From Xanthobacteraceae bacterium (lineage in GTDB: Bacteria > Pseudomonadota > Alphaproteobacteria > Rhizobiales > Xanthobacteraceae), in assembly GCA_019454205.1 (NCBI GenBank), contig CP075369.1:1-64000 (forward strand): 64,000 nucleotides of DNA. The letters run 5' to 3'. The position numbers and the translations under genes are program-made. Under the pieces are notes generated by a model. It did not search any database. It worked only from the letters and a program-made list of their open reading frames with translations, and was not told the origin of the DNA. How positions within the stretch are numbered: the stretch's first letter is position 1; each line of letters begins with the position of its first letter. Positions 42,366-51,023 of the stretch are shown piece after piece.

Positions 42366-42617
42366 ATGAAGTATCGGATTTTGCTGGCCGCGATCGGAAT
42401 TCTCGGGCTTGTGTTTGCTTCCGGCCCGCAGTTCTCGGCTCAGGCTCAGGTGACGGCAAAAGAAAAGAAGGGCACCTGCGAGTTCGGCGCGAACGAGCAG
42501 AAGCTGACCGGCGCGGAACGCAAGAAATTCCTGACCCGCTGCATGGCGAAGGATGACAGCGAGCCGAAGCCGAAGAAGAAGCCGAAGAAAAAGACCGAAG
42601 CCAAGAAGGAAGGCTGA
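42366..42617 (+). CDS. Small secreted PsiF-like protein
   Basis: 83 residues. Signal peptide about 1-31 (long hydrophobic core, A-Q-A before Q). A short PsiF-type segment has two cysteines, T-C-E-F-G-A-N-E-Q-K-L-T-G-A-E-R-K-K-F-L-T-R-C-M, followed by a lysine/proline-rich tail (K-P-K-K-K-P-K-K-K). GGGGGA lies before the ATG. PsiF was named from a phosphate-starvation gene in E. coli, but the function of the family is unknown. Its stop is only six bases from the convergent exporter gene. Confidence 0.8.
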   Translation: MKYRILLAAIGILGLVFASGPQFSAQAQVTAKEKKGTCEFGANEQKLTGAERKKFLTRCMAKDDSEPKPKKKPKKKTEAKKEG

Positions 42618-42623
42618 TCGCGG

Positions 42624-44423
42624 TCAGGAGACCAGCGCGGCCACCTGCTTGCCGAACTGCATTTCGTAGAACGTATGATAGCGGCCGCGGCGGGCGATCA
42701 GCTCGTCGTGACGGCCGGTTTCCACGATGCGTCCCTTCTCGATGACGCAAATCCTGTCCGCCGAAACGATGGTTTGCAGCCGGTGCGCGATCACGATGGT
42801 CGTGCGCGAGGCGCGAAGCTGGTTTAGCGCGCGCTGCACATGACGTTCCGACTCGGAGTCGAGTGCGGCCGTCGGCTCGTCGAGCAACAGGATAGGCGAG
42901 TTCTTCAGGAATGCGCGCGCGATCGTCACGCGCGCCCGCTCGCCGCCGGATAACGAGCCACCCTGTTCGCCGACTTTCATGGCATAGCCGCCCGGAAACG
43001 CGGAGATGAAATCGTGCGCGAACGCCGCCTTCGCGGCTTCGGCGATTTCCTCGTCGCTCGCGCCGGGCTTACCGATCTCGATGTTGTCGCGGATCGTGCC
43101 GGAGAACATGTAGGCATCCTGCCCGACATAGGCGATGGAATCACGCAAGGAGCGCAGCGATACAGAAGCAATGTCGGTGTCGTCGATTGCGATGACCCCC
43201 GCCGTCGGCTCGTAGAAGCGCTCGATCATGCTGATGATCGTTGACTTGCCCGCACCGGAAAGGCCGACCAGCGCCGTGGTCGTGCCCGGCTCGGCGACGA
43301 AGGAAATGTCTTCCAGCACCGGCTCGTTCTCGCGATACGAGAACTTAACGTTCCTGAATTCGATGCGGCCGTTCGTGACTTCGAGCTTCGGCTTGTCCGC
43401 GCTTTCGCGCTCCGAAGGTGTCGCGTCGATCAGTTCGAGGATATAGCGCGCGAAATAGAGGTTGCTGGTGAGGTCGACGTTCATCTTCGCGAGGCGCTTC
43501 GCCGGTTCGTAGGCGAGCAGCAGCGCGGTGATGACGGAGAAGAATTCGCCGGGCTTGGCGCTACCGGCCAGCACCTTGTGACCCGCATACATGACCACCG
43601 CCGCGACCGCGAGGCCGCCGAGCGTTTCCATCAGCGGGCTGGTGCGCGATTGCACGCGGATCATCTTGTTGGTGAGCTGCTCGTAACGGTCGATGCTGCC
43701 GTGCATCCGCTCGCGCATGCGATCTTCGAGATTGTAGGCCTTGACGATCTTGGCGCCCTGGATCGTCTCCATCAGCAGGCTGTTGGTGTTGGTGATCGTT
43801 GAGAACTGATGTTCGACGATCGAGCGCGAGCGCTTGATCAGCTTGCGGATGCCGAGCACCGCGACCGGCATGATGATGCCGCCGACGAGCGCCATCACCG
43901 GGTCATGCACGATCATCACCACGACGAGCAGGATCAGCGAAACGAGATCGCGGCCGATGCCGGAGATCAGCGTGTCGAGAATGCCGCGCGCCGCGTAGGA
44001 ACCGCTGTTGATGCGGTGCATGAGATCGGAAGTGTGGTGCGCGCCGAAGAACGGCAATCCCTGTTGCAGCAGGTTGTCGTAGACGCGGCGCTGGTAATCC
44101 GCGATCACGCGGTTGCCCACGCGGCCGAGCGCGACCGCCACGCCCCACATGGCGAAGCCCTTCACCATGAAGATCACGGCCAGCGCCACGCCGAGCGCCC
44201 ACACCGCGATATAATTCTGGTCGACGAAGATGCGGTTCACCACATCCTTCATCAGATAAGCGGGAAGCGCGGTGGTGCCCGCGACCACGAGCATCAGGAG
44301 GAAGGCGAAGCCGTAGCCCCAGATGTGGCGCTTGCCGTCGGTGGTGAGGAGGCGCGGGATCACCTTGCGCGCGTCGTCGCCGAACAGTCCGCCGAGGCGG
44401 GTTTTCAGGAAATCTTTCAGCAT
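42624..44423 (-). CDS. ABC exporter, fused permease and ATPase (MsbA-like)
   Basis: 599 residues, a half-transporter that acts as a homodimer. Six membrane segments (about 20-330, type I exporter fold) then a nucleotide-binding domain: Walker A G-L-S-G-A-G-K-S-T, Q-loop Y-V-G-Q-D-A-Y-M-F, signature L-S-G-G-E-R-A-R-V-T-I-A-R-A-F, Walker B I-L-L-L-D-E-P-T-A-A-L-D and I-A-H-R-L switch. MsbA-like proteins flip lipid A or other lipids; lipid or multidrug export are both possible here. It has no functional link to the neighbouring nitrate genes. Confidence 0.9.
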   Translation of the reverse strand: MLKDFLKTRLGGLFGDDARKVIPRLLTTDGKRHIWGYGFAFLLMLVVAGTTALPAYLMKDVVNRIFVDQNYIAVWALGVALAVIFMVKGFAMWGVAVALGRVGNRVIADYQRRVYDNLLQQGLPFFGAHHTSDLMHRINSGSYAARGILDTLISGIGRDLVSLILLVVVMIVHDPVMALVGGIIMPVAVLGIRKLIKRSRSIVEHQFSTITNTNSLLMETIQGAKIVKAYNLEDRMRERMHGSIDRYEQLTNKMIRVQSRTSPLMETLGGLAVAAVVMYAGHKVLAGSAKPGEFFSVITALLLAYEPAKRLAKMNVDLTSNLYFARYILELIDATPSERESADKPKLEVTNGRIEFRNVKFSYRENEPVLEDISFVAEPGTTTALVGLSGAGKSTIISMIERFYEPTAGVIAIDDTDIASVSLRSLRDSIAYVGQDAYMFSGTIRDNIEIGKPGASDEEIAEAAKAAFAHDFISAFPGGYAMKVGEQGGSLSGGERARVTIARAFLKNSPILLLDEPTAALDSESERHVQRALNQLRASRTTIVIAHRLQTIVSADRICVIEKGRIVETGRHDELIARRGRYHTFYEMQFGKQVAALVS

Positions 44424-44515
44424 TTCGCTATCCGGGGAGAGGGGAAAACCTTTTCGGCGCGGAAGTCAAATCGCCTGCCGCGCGCAGCCCCGGTAACTGC
44501 TTGAAAAACAGGCGT

Positions 44516-45478
44516 TTACTTCGGGCGCACCACTTTATTGCGCAGAATGCCGATCTTTTCGACTTCCAGTTCCACGGTGTCGCCGTCCTTCAGGAAGCGG
44601 TCGAGTTCGAGGCCGCAGCAGTTGCCGACCGTGCCGGAGCCGATCAGTTCCCCGGCATGCAGCGTCTCGTCGGTGGAAATGTAGGCGATCATGTCTTCGA
44701 AGGAGTGCAGCATCCCGGCGGTCGTGTTCTTCGACCAGCTTTCGCCGTTGACGCGCACCTCGACGTTCAGTTTCTGCGGGTCGCCGAGTTCGTCCGGCGT
44801 CACGATCCACGGGCCGACCGCGTTGCCGGTATCGAAGCTCTTGCCTTTTGCGGGGCCGAGGCGCGCCTGCATCTCTTTCATCTGCTGATCGCGCGCGGAG
44901 AAATCGTTGAAGATGGTGTAGCCGAAGATGTGGTCGGCGGCTTTTTCCTTGGCGATGTTGCTTCCGGTCTTGCCGATGAAGATGCCGAGTTCGAGTTCGA
45001 AGTCCATCGTGTCGCTGTAGCGCGGCCAGGTCACGGTCGCATCCGGTCCGATCACGCTGAAGCGGTTGGTTATGTAATAGATCGGGATCTGTTTGTAAGT
45101 CGGCGGCACCTCCGCGTCCGCCTCGATCTTCGCGGCCGCGGCTTCGTCGCCGCGTTTGCGCGCGGCAAGCCGCTGCATCCCGCGCGGTGCTTGCCGGATA
45201 TGGGTGCCGTACACGGAAGCGTCGCGGATTTGCGGCGGCACCGGAATGGGCGCGAGCAGCTTCGCATCCTTCAGCACAACGATAGCATTCGCGTCCCACG
45301 CTTCGGCGGCAGCTTTTGCTGCGGCAATGCCGCCAGCACCCGCTTCGATCAGCGAGAGCATGTCGCGGAATGCCGGGTTGCCGTCGCCCGCCATCGAGAG
45401 ATCGAGAATCTCACCGCGCGCGGTATCGACGATGCCGATTGCGGAATGGCCGTTCTTCTTGAAGGTCGCGAATTTCAT
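44516..45478 (-). CDS. Fumarylacetoacetate hydrolase family protein
   Basis: 320 residues. The C-terminal FAH catalytic domain carries metal-binding carboxylates in F-E-L-E-L-G-I-F-I-G and F-N-D-F-S-A-R-D-x-Q, with G-K-S-F-D-T-G-N-A-V-G-P-W-I and the end G-D-T-V-E-L-E-V-E-K-I-G. Family members hydrolyse or decarboxylate ring-fission products such as fumarylpyruvate or 2-hydroxyhepta-dienedioates. The ATG at 45478 follows GGAG and starts the K-F-A-T-F-K motif; a start eight codons upstream is possible. It lies in the same direction as the transporter genes at 45.6-50.7 kb, 86 bases downstream, so it may belong to the same aromatic-acid unit. Confidence 0.88.
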   Translation of the reverse strand: MKFATFKKNGHSAIGIVDTARGEILDLSMAGDGNPAFRDMLSLIEAGAGGIAAAKAAAEAWDANAIVVLKDAKLLAPIPVPPQIRDASVYGTHIRQAPRGMQRLAARKRGDEAAAAKIEADAEVPPTYKQIPIYYITNRFSVIGPDATVTWPRYSDTMDFELELGIFIGKTGSNIAKEKAADHIFGYTIFNDFSARDQQMKEMQARLGPAKGKSFDTGNAVGPWIVTPDELGDPQKLNVEVRVNGESWSKNTTAGMLHSFEDMIAYISTDETLHAGELIGSGTVGNCCGLELDRFLKDGDTVELEVEKIGILRNKVVRPK

Positions 45479-45564
45479 CGTTGAAGTCTCCGCAAAGGCC
45501 ATGGGAACGCGCCTGCGGCCGGGACTTTACTCCAATCGACGGATTTGTCGCGCGCGAAATCGCT

Positions 45565-46272
45565 TCAGACTTCGAGCCACTCGCGGCGCACGGCGTCGTT
45601 CTTCTCTAAGTCCGCCGGCGTTCCCTCGAACACGATATGGCCGTGGCCCATGACGTAGACGCGGTGCGAGATGCGCATGGCGATGGTGAGCTTCTGCTCC
45701 ACCAGCAGGATCGAAATTTTGCGCTCCGCGATGCTCTGCAAAAGGTTGCCGACGCGCTCCGTCATTTGCGGCGACAGACCTTCGGTCGGCTCGTCGACCA
45801 TGATGAGGTCGGGGTCGCCCATCAGCGTACGGCATACGGTGAGCATCTGCTGTTCGCCGCCGGAAAGCACCGAGGCGTCGGTGTCCTTGCGCTCGCGGAG
45901 GATCGGGAACAGGTTGTAGACATCCTCGATCGACCAGCGCGGCGCCTTGCGCCCGGATTTCTCGCCGAGGATCAGATTCTGCTCGACGGTGAGGCCAGGG
46001 AAAATCGAGCGGTCTTCCGGCACGTAGCCGAGGCCGCAATAAGCGACCTGATACGATTTTAGCCCGGCGATTTGCTTGCCCTTGAACATGATCGAGCCGT
46101 GCGGCTGCACGTCGCCCATGATCGCTTTCAGTGTGGTCGAGCGGCCGACGCCGTTGCGTCCGAGAATAGAGACGATCTCGCCGTCCTTCACGTTCAGGTT
46201 CACGCCCTGAAGAATGTGGCTCTTGCCGTAATAGGCGTGGAGGTCGCGGACCTCGAGCATTGCATCAGTCAT
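45565..46272 (-). CDS. ABC transporter ATP-binding protein (LivF family) with Arg in Walker A
   Basis: 235 residues. The Walker A motif reads G-R-N-G-V-G-R-S-T-T, so Arg44 stands where the ATP-binding lysine is expected; the codon is unambiguous. Other motifs are normal: Y-V-P-E-D-R-S-I-F-P, signature L-S-G-G-E-Q-Q-M-L-T-V-C-R-T-L and Walker B L-I-M-V-D-E-P-T-E-G-L. I recall the same substitution in other proteobacterial LivF proteins, so it may be a tolerated variant. Last gene of the minus-strand transporter operon (binding protein, two permeases, LivG, LivF), overlapping LivG by eight bases. Confidence 0.9.
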   Translation of the reverse strand: MTDAMLEVRDLHAYYGKSHILQGVNLNVKDGEIVSILGRNGVGRSTTLKAIMGDVQPHGSIMFKGKQIAGLKSYQVAYCGLGYVPEDRSIFPGLTVEQNLILGEKSGRKAPRWSIEDVYNLFPILRERKDTDASVLSGGEQQMLTVCRTLMGDPDLIMVDEPTEGLSPQMTERVGNLLQSIAERKISILLVEQKLTIAMRISHRVYVMGHGHIVFEGTPADLEKNDAVRREWLEV

Positions 46273-47017
46273 GGCCGGCCGCTCCGAGATACGCTTCTTG
46301 CACTTTCTGGTTCGATTTGATCTTCGCCGGTTCATCGGTCGCAATAATCTGGCCGTACACCAGCACCGAGATCCGGTCCGCGAGATTGAAGACCACGCCC
46401 ATGTCGTGCTCGATGATGACGAGGGTGCGGCCTTCGCTGACTTTCTTGATCAATGCCACCGCGTGCTCGGTCTCGCTGCGGCTCATGCCGGCGGTCGGCT
46501 CGTCGAGCAGGATGATGTCCGCGCCGCCCGCGATGGTGATGCCGATTTCCAGCGCGCGCTGTTCGGCATAGGTCAACACGCCAGCGGGAATGTTGCGGCG
46601 GTCGGCCATGTTGATCTGCTCGAGGATTTCCTGCGTGCGTTCGCGCACATCTGCGAGTTTGTCGACGTTCTGCCAGAACGAATACTTGTAGCCCTTCGAC
46701 CACAGCACCGCGCAACGCACGTTCTCCCACACGCTGAGGCGCGGGAAGATATTGGTCACCTGAAAGCTGCGCGACAGGCCGCGGCGGTTGATCTCGAACG
46801 GCCGTAGTCCGGTGATGTTCTCGCCGCGCAGATGGATCGATCCCGCGGACGGCACCAGTCGCCCGCTGATGAGGTTGAACAGCGTCGACTTGCCCGCGCC
46901 GTTCGGTCCGATCACCGCGTGACGTTCGCCGGCGCGCACGTCGAGGCTGACGCCGCGGATGATCTCGGTCTTTCCGAAGCGCTTTTCGAGGCTCTTCAGT
47001 TCAACGGCGGAGTTCAT
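46265..47017 (-). CDS. ABC transporter ATP-binding protein (LivG family)
   Basis: 250 residues from the ATG at 47017, which overlaps the LivM stop by four bases. Walker A G-P-N-G-A-G-K-S-T, S-F-Q-V-T-N-I-F-P Q-loop, signature L-T-Y-A-E-Q-R-A-L-E-I-G (the LivG form), Walker B I-I-L-L-D-E-P-T-A-G-M and I-E-H-D-M switch. A longer in-frame start lies inside the LivM gene and is not used. Confidence 0.92.
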   Translation of the reverse strand: MNSAVELKSLEKRFGKTEIIRGVSLDVRAGERHAVIGPNGAGKSTLFNLISGRLVPSAGSIHLRGENITGLRPFEINRRGLSRSFQVTNIFPRLSVWENVRCAVLWSKGYKYSFWQNVDKLADVRERTQEILEQINMADRRNIPAGVLTYAEQRALEIGITIAGGADIILLDEPTAGMSRSETEHAVALIKKVSEGRTLVIIEHDMGVVFNLADRISVLVYGQIIATDEPAKIKSNQKVQEAYLGAAGHD

Positions 47018-48345
47018 GACACGCTCCGTTGTGCATCGGCCGCGGCGTCGTTCCATGCCTTGCGGACGATCGGCCACGTCATGCGGAAAGCGAAGAAGCC
47101 GCCGACCAGCGCGACGACAGCGCCCGCCCAGATCAACAACGAGTGCGAATTGATCGTCAGCCAGCGCAGGCGGAGGAAATGCATCGCCGGACCTTCCGCG
47201 CTTTTCTGCGCGACGTGGTGGATGAGTTCAATCAGCAGCGACGCGCCGATAACCATGACGAGTGCGGGAACGAGCGCGATCAGGTAGCTGCCGAGCAGGC
47301 GGCCCATTCGTGCGAAACGCGTACCCATCGGACCACGCCATAGCGGGGCGTGCATCATCAGCAGTCCCGCCAGTCCGCCCGGAGCGAACAGGATGACCGT
47401 GATGAACAGGATGCCGAAATAGAGCTGCCAGATTTCGGTGAAATCGCTGAGCTTCACCGAAAGCAACTGGATCAGGATCGCGCCGAGGATCGGCCCGACA
47501 AAGAAGCCGACGCCGCCGATATAGGCCGCAAGCAGCACAAGGCCGGATTGCGCCGCGCCCATGAAGCTCGCCTGCGCGATCTCGATGTTGATCGCCGCGA
47601 GCGAACCCGCAACGCCTGCGAAAAATCCCGCGATGGAGAAGGCGAGGAAGCGGACGAATTGCGGATTGTATCCGACGAATTCGACGCGCTCAGGGTTCTC
47701 GCGAACCGCGTTGCACATGCGGCCCAGCGGCGTGCGGGTGAACGCATACATCAGCGCGACGCAAACGAAGCACCAGAACGCGATCAGGTAGTAGACCTGA
47801 ATCTGCGGCCCGAAGGTGTAGCCGAACAGCGGCGCCAGCTTGGTGCGGTCGAAGCTGACGCCTTCCTCGCCGCCGAAGAAGCTGCGCAGCACCAGCGAAC
47901 TGGAGGAAACCAGTTCGGCCAGTCCGAGCGAGATCATCGCGAATGCGGTGCCGCCGCGTTTGGTCGAGAATGAGCCGAACACGATGCCGAAGAACAGCCC
48001 GGCGAAACCGCCGATGACCGGGATCACGATCAAGGGCAACGAAACGTTGCCGCCTGCCAGATAGTATTTGATGGCATTGGCGGTCACGAAGGCGGCGAGG
48101 CCGTAATAGACCGCATGGCCGAACGACAGCATGCCGGTCTGGCCGAGCAGCATATTATAAGAGAGCGCGAATACGACCAGGATGCCCATGAGGCACATCG
48201 TGGTGATCGCGGCGTTTGCCGAAAATACGAACGGCAGGAACGCAAGAATCGCCGCGAAGATAATCCAGATGCCGAGGGTCTGGAGCAGGGCCGGCACGGT
48301 GTTTTGTGCGGAAGCCGGAGCCGCGGGCTTTGCCATGTCGCTCAT
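47014..48345 (-). CDS. ABC transporter permease (LivM family) with C-terminal extension
   Basis: 443 residues; the core LivM domain ends near 335 (I-L-F-A-P-G-G-L-A-G-L-L-M) and about 100 further residues add two hydrophobic segments. The signature L-G-Q-T-G-M-L-S-F-G-H-A-V-Y-Y-G-L-A-A-F lies near 65-85 and the coupling loop is V-R-E-N-P-E-R-V-E-F-V-G-Y. It is translationally coupled at both ends (ATGA-type overlaps) to LivH and LivG. Confidence 0.92.
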   Translation of the reverse strand: MSDMAKPAAPASAQNTVPALLQTLGIWIIFAAILAFLPFVFSANAAITTMCLMGILVVFALSYNMLLGQTGMLSFGHAVYYGLAAFVTANAIKYYLAGGNVSLPLIVIPVIGGFAGLFFGIVFGSFSTKRGGTAFAMISLGLAELVSSSSLVLRSFFGGEEGVSFDRTKLAPLFGYTFGPQIQVYYLIAFWCFVCVALMYAFTRTPLGRMCNAVRENPERVEFVGYNPQFVRFLAFSIAGFFAGVAGSLAAINIEIAQASFMGAAQSGLVLLAAYIGGVGFFVGPILGAILIQLLSVKLSDFTEIWQLYFGILFITVILFAPGGLAGLLMMHAPLWRGPMGTRFARMGRLLGSYLIALVPALVMVIGASLLIELIHHVAQKSAEGPAMHFLRLRWLTINSHSLLIWAGAVVALVGGFFAFRMTWPIVRKAWNDAAADAQRSVS

Positions 48346-49307
48346 GTGTCACGCGTCCCGAACAGGCCGGTAGGCCGGAAGATGAGAACCAGCACCAGCA
48401 TCAGATAAGGCAGCAGTGGCGCGATCTGTGCGAGGGTCACGGTCCAGACGTCGTTCAGGAGACTCGGCGACGCGGGCTGGAATTGCACGCCGGTCAGCCA
48501 TGGCACGATCTTCGAGAGCGAAGCATCCGAGCCGGTCGCGAAGATCACGACGAAGGCAATCAGCAGCGAAGCCACGAACCCTCCCAACAGCGAGCCGAGT
48601 CCGCCGACGACTACGATGACGAACAGGATCGGCCCGAGCAGCGCGGCCATGTTCGCCTGCGTTACTTGGTTGGCGCCGTTCAGCGCGCCCGCGACCGCTG
48701 CCAGCGCGGTGCCGAGGCCGAATACCAGCATGAACACGCGCGGCACGTTATGTCCGAGCATGCCGACCATATTGGGATGCGTGAGCGAGGCCTGAATGAT
48801 GAGGCCCGCGCGCGTGCGCGTCAGCATCAGCATCAATCCGATGAAGATCAGGACCGAGAACACCAGCATGAACACGCGGAACGCGGGATAGTTCGTGCCG
48901 AGAATGGTGAAGGCGCTGAAATCGAGAATCTCTGGCTTGCGGTAATCGACCTGCAACTTGCCCCAGATCATCTGGATGACTTCCTCGATCACATAGGCGA
49001 GACCGAAGGTGAAAAGCAGCTCAGCGACGTGGCCGTATTTATGGACCGTGCGCAGTCCGAAGCGCTCGACCAGCGCACCGATGGCGCCCGCAATCAGCGG
49101 CGCGAGGAACAGCGCGGGAAAGAAGCCCGCCCACTGGCTGATCTGATAACCGAGAAACGCGCCGAGCATATAGAAGCTCGCATGCGCGAAGTTGAGCACG
49201 CCCATCATGCTGAAGATGAGCGTCAAGCCCGCCGCCATCAGGAAATAAAGCATCCCTAGCAGCACGCTGTTCAGCGTCGATGTGATGATGAATTCGAGTG
49301 TCGCCAC
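48342..49307 (-). CDS. ABC transporter permease (LivH family)
   Basis: 321 residues, about eight membrane segments. Early L-T-L-I-F-S-M-M-G-V-L-N-F-A-H-A-S-F-Y-M-L-G-A and late V-I-V-V-G-G-L-G-S-L-L-G-G are typical LivH elements. It begins after a 79-base gap from the binding-protein gene, occupied by a 12-bp hairpin, and overlaps LivM. Confidence 0.92.
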   Translation of the reverse strand: MATLEFIITSTLNSVLLGMLYFLMAAGLTLIFSMMGVLNFAHASFYMLGAFLGYQISQWAGFFPALFLAPLIAGAIGALVERFGLRTVHKYGHVAELLFTFGLAYVIEEVIQMIWGKLQVDYRKPEILDFSAFTILGTNYPAFRVFMLVFSVLIFIGLMLMLTRTRAGLIIQASLTHPNMVGMLGHNVPRVFMLVFGLGTALAAVAGALNGANQVTQANMAALLGPILFVIVVVGGLGSLLGGFVASLLIAFVVIFATGSDASLSKIVPWLTGVQFQPASPSLLNDVWTVTLAQIAPLLPYLMLVLVLIFRPTGLFGTRDT

Positions 49308-49343
49308 GGTTTCCCCCTGCTGAACCGAGGTTACGCAAATAGA

Positions 49344-49371
49344 CGTCCGGCCGGATTGCTCCGGCCGGACG
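49344..49371 (-). other. 12-bp GC-rich hairpin between binding-protein and LivH genes
   Basis: Perfect repeat CGTCCGGCCGGA - GCAA - TCCGGCCGGACG on the minus strand, 15 bases after the stop of the binding-protein gene, with no T-run. Same position and type as the hairpins at 7254, 23128 and 62417. Confidence 0.75.
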
Positions 49372-49386
49372 CCTTATCGAAGCCCG

Positions 49387-50661
49387 TCAGGAGGGCTTGT
49401 TCATCTTGCAGGTGGTCGGGACGAGGGTGTCCTTCGCGTCGATCTTGCCCGCGATGGTCCAGCCCCAGCCGGTCTTCTCTTCGTCGAATTCCTGACCGGC
49501 TTTCAGCGGTCCGAAGCTCGCCATGTAGAGCGGCTGGATGAACTGGTGGTCGTCGGCGCGCATGGTGCCTTCGCCGCCGTTAAACACCTCGAACTTCATG
49601 CCATGCAGGACAGCCGCGAATTTCTTCGGGTCGTCCGACTTCGCCTGGTTGATCGCCGCGGCGAGCATGCGCATCTGGTTGACGCCACGCGGATAGAACA
49701 GGCTGACGCCGTACTTCGCGCGCAGGCCCTTCTCGAACGCATGGGCCGGCTTGTGGTCGATGTTCGCGAAGCCTTCGCCTACCGCATAGACACGGTCGGA
49801 GAGGTTGGCCTGCTTGATCGCGGTCGGGCCGCCGGTGCCGCCGGCATAGAAGGTGAAGAAGTTCACCTGCAGGCCTGCGTCAGCCGCTGCCTTCACAAGC
49901 AGCGCCATATCGGAACCCCAGTTGCCGGTGATCACGCTGTCCGCGCCCGACGCCTTGATCTTGGCGATGTAGGGCGAGAAGTCGGTGACCTTGGCGAGCG
50001 GATGCAGTTCGTTGCCGACGATTTCGATGTCCGAACGCTTTTCCTTCAGCATCTTCACCGCGAGATCGCGCACACCCTGACCGAAGGCGTAGTCCTGATT
50101 GATCAGGTACATCTTCTTCACGTCTTTGCGGTTCTGCAGGAAGTTGGTGATCGCCGCCATCTTCTGCTCGGTGTTGGCATCCCAGCGGAAGTGCCAGTAG
50201 CTGCACTTCGCATTGGTGAGGATCGGATCGACCGCGGCGTAGTTGAGGTAGACGACTTCCTTGCCGGGGTTACGTTCGTTGTACTTGGTCACGAATTCCG
50301 AAATCGCGATGGCGAACGCGGTGCCGTTGCCCTGCGTGATGATGCGGATGCCATCGTCGATGGCCTTCTGCACCTGCACGATGGTTTCCTGCGCGTTCAG
50401 CTTGTTGTCGTAGGGAACGATTTCGAGTTTGCGGCCGCCGAGTACGCCGCCCTTGGCGTTGATTTCTTCCAGAATGTACTGGAAGTTCTTGAGGCCGGTG
50501 TCGCCGATGCCGGCCATCGGGCCGGAGAGCGGATCGACATACGCGATGCGAACCGGCGCACCTTGCGCATCCGATTTCTGCGGCATCGCGAAGATGCTCG
50601 CGCCGGCAGCCAGACCGATGGCTGCAAGTCCGAGCAGTGTTTTAGGCATTTGCCACTTCAT
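49387..50661 (-). CDS. ABC transporter periplasmic binding protein (Peripla_BP_6, LivJ type)
   Basis: 424 residues. Signal peptide about 1-33 (K-W-Q-M-P-K, hydrophobic core, D-A-Q-G). The mature part starts V-R-I-A-Y-V-D-P-L-S-G-P-M-A-G-I-G, has I-T-Q-G-N-G-T-A-F-A-I-A and C-S-Y-W-H-F-R-W-D, and ends with a conserved cysteine region (P-T-T-C-K-M-N-K). Good GAGGAAA ribosome site. Its location directly behind the box genes and beside a fumarylacetoacetase-family enzyme suggests an aromatic acid ligand, possibly benzoate or a relative; this is inference. Confidence 0.92.
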   Translation of the reverse strand: MKWQMPKTLLGLAAIGLAAGASIFAMPQKSDAQGAPVRIAYVDPLSGPMAGIGDTGLKNFQYILEEINAKGGVLGGRKLEIVPYDNKLNAQETIVQVQKAIDDGIRIITQGNGTAFAIAISEFVTKYNERNPGKEVVYLNYAAVDPILTNAKCSYWHFRWDANTEQKMAAITNFLQNRKDVKKMYLINQDYAFGQGVRDLAVKMLKEKRSDIEIVGNELHPLAKVTDFSPYIAKIKASGADSVITGNWGSDMALLVKAAADAGLQVNFFTFYAGGTGGPTAIKQANLSDRVYAVGEGFANIDHKPAHAFEKGLRAKYGVSLFYPRGVNQMRMLAAAINQAKSDDPKKFAAVLHGMKFEVFNGGEGTMRADDHQFIQPLYMASFGPLKAGQEFDEEKTGWGWTIAGKIDAKDTLVPTTCKMNKPS

Positions 50662-51023
50662 GTGGGTTTCCTCCCTCGGGAAATTCTCTGGCGAACCGGG
50701 CCGGATTCGCGTTCGTTTTTATTTCGGCTTGCGTACTCGAACGCTCTTCTCTTTCGGCCCGCGAGACGTCCTGCACTCTGGCTTCGTTTCAAGCCATCGG
50801 GGCAAACTTTCCTTTAGATGCAAAGTGTTCGTCAATAGCTTTGCCGCGTATGCGAAGCGGCGAAAGTGCACGAAATCATCGCAAGTCTGTTTGTGGTGAA
50901 TTGAGAATGATGCAACGCAATATCCACTCCGCTGTGCGGAAGGAATGCTGACCTGTTTGTGCGCGTATTTCGCGTAACGGAACTGAAATAAAAATAATGC
51001 TGCTTCGTGGCGTCCGCCGCAGC
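50662..51023. other. Non-coding region between the binding-protein gene and boxA
   Basis: About 360 bases with lower GC than the genes around it. It must contain the promoter of the minus-strand transporter operon and the end of the boxCBA transcript. A GCTGC...GCAGC stem followed by ATTATTTTTATTTC lies just after boxA on the minus strand and may be a weak terminator. Several TGCA words occur but none with the six-base spacing seen before boxC. I see no gene. Confidence 0.6.

Noticed and set aside
50662..51023. BoxR operator in the gap before the transporter operon
   Set aside because: TGCA words occur (about 50772, 50819, 50867, 50911) but none is paired at six-base spacing.
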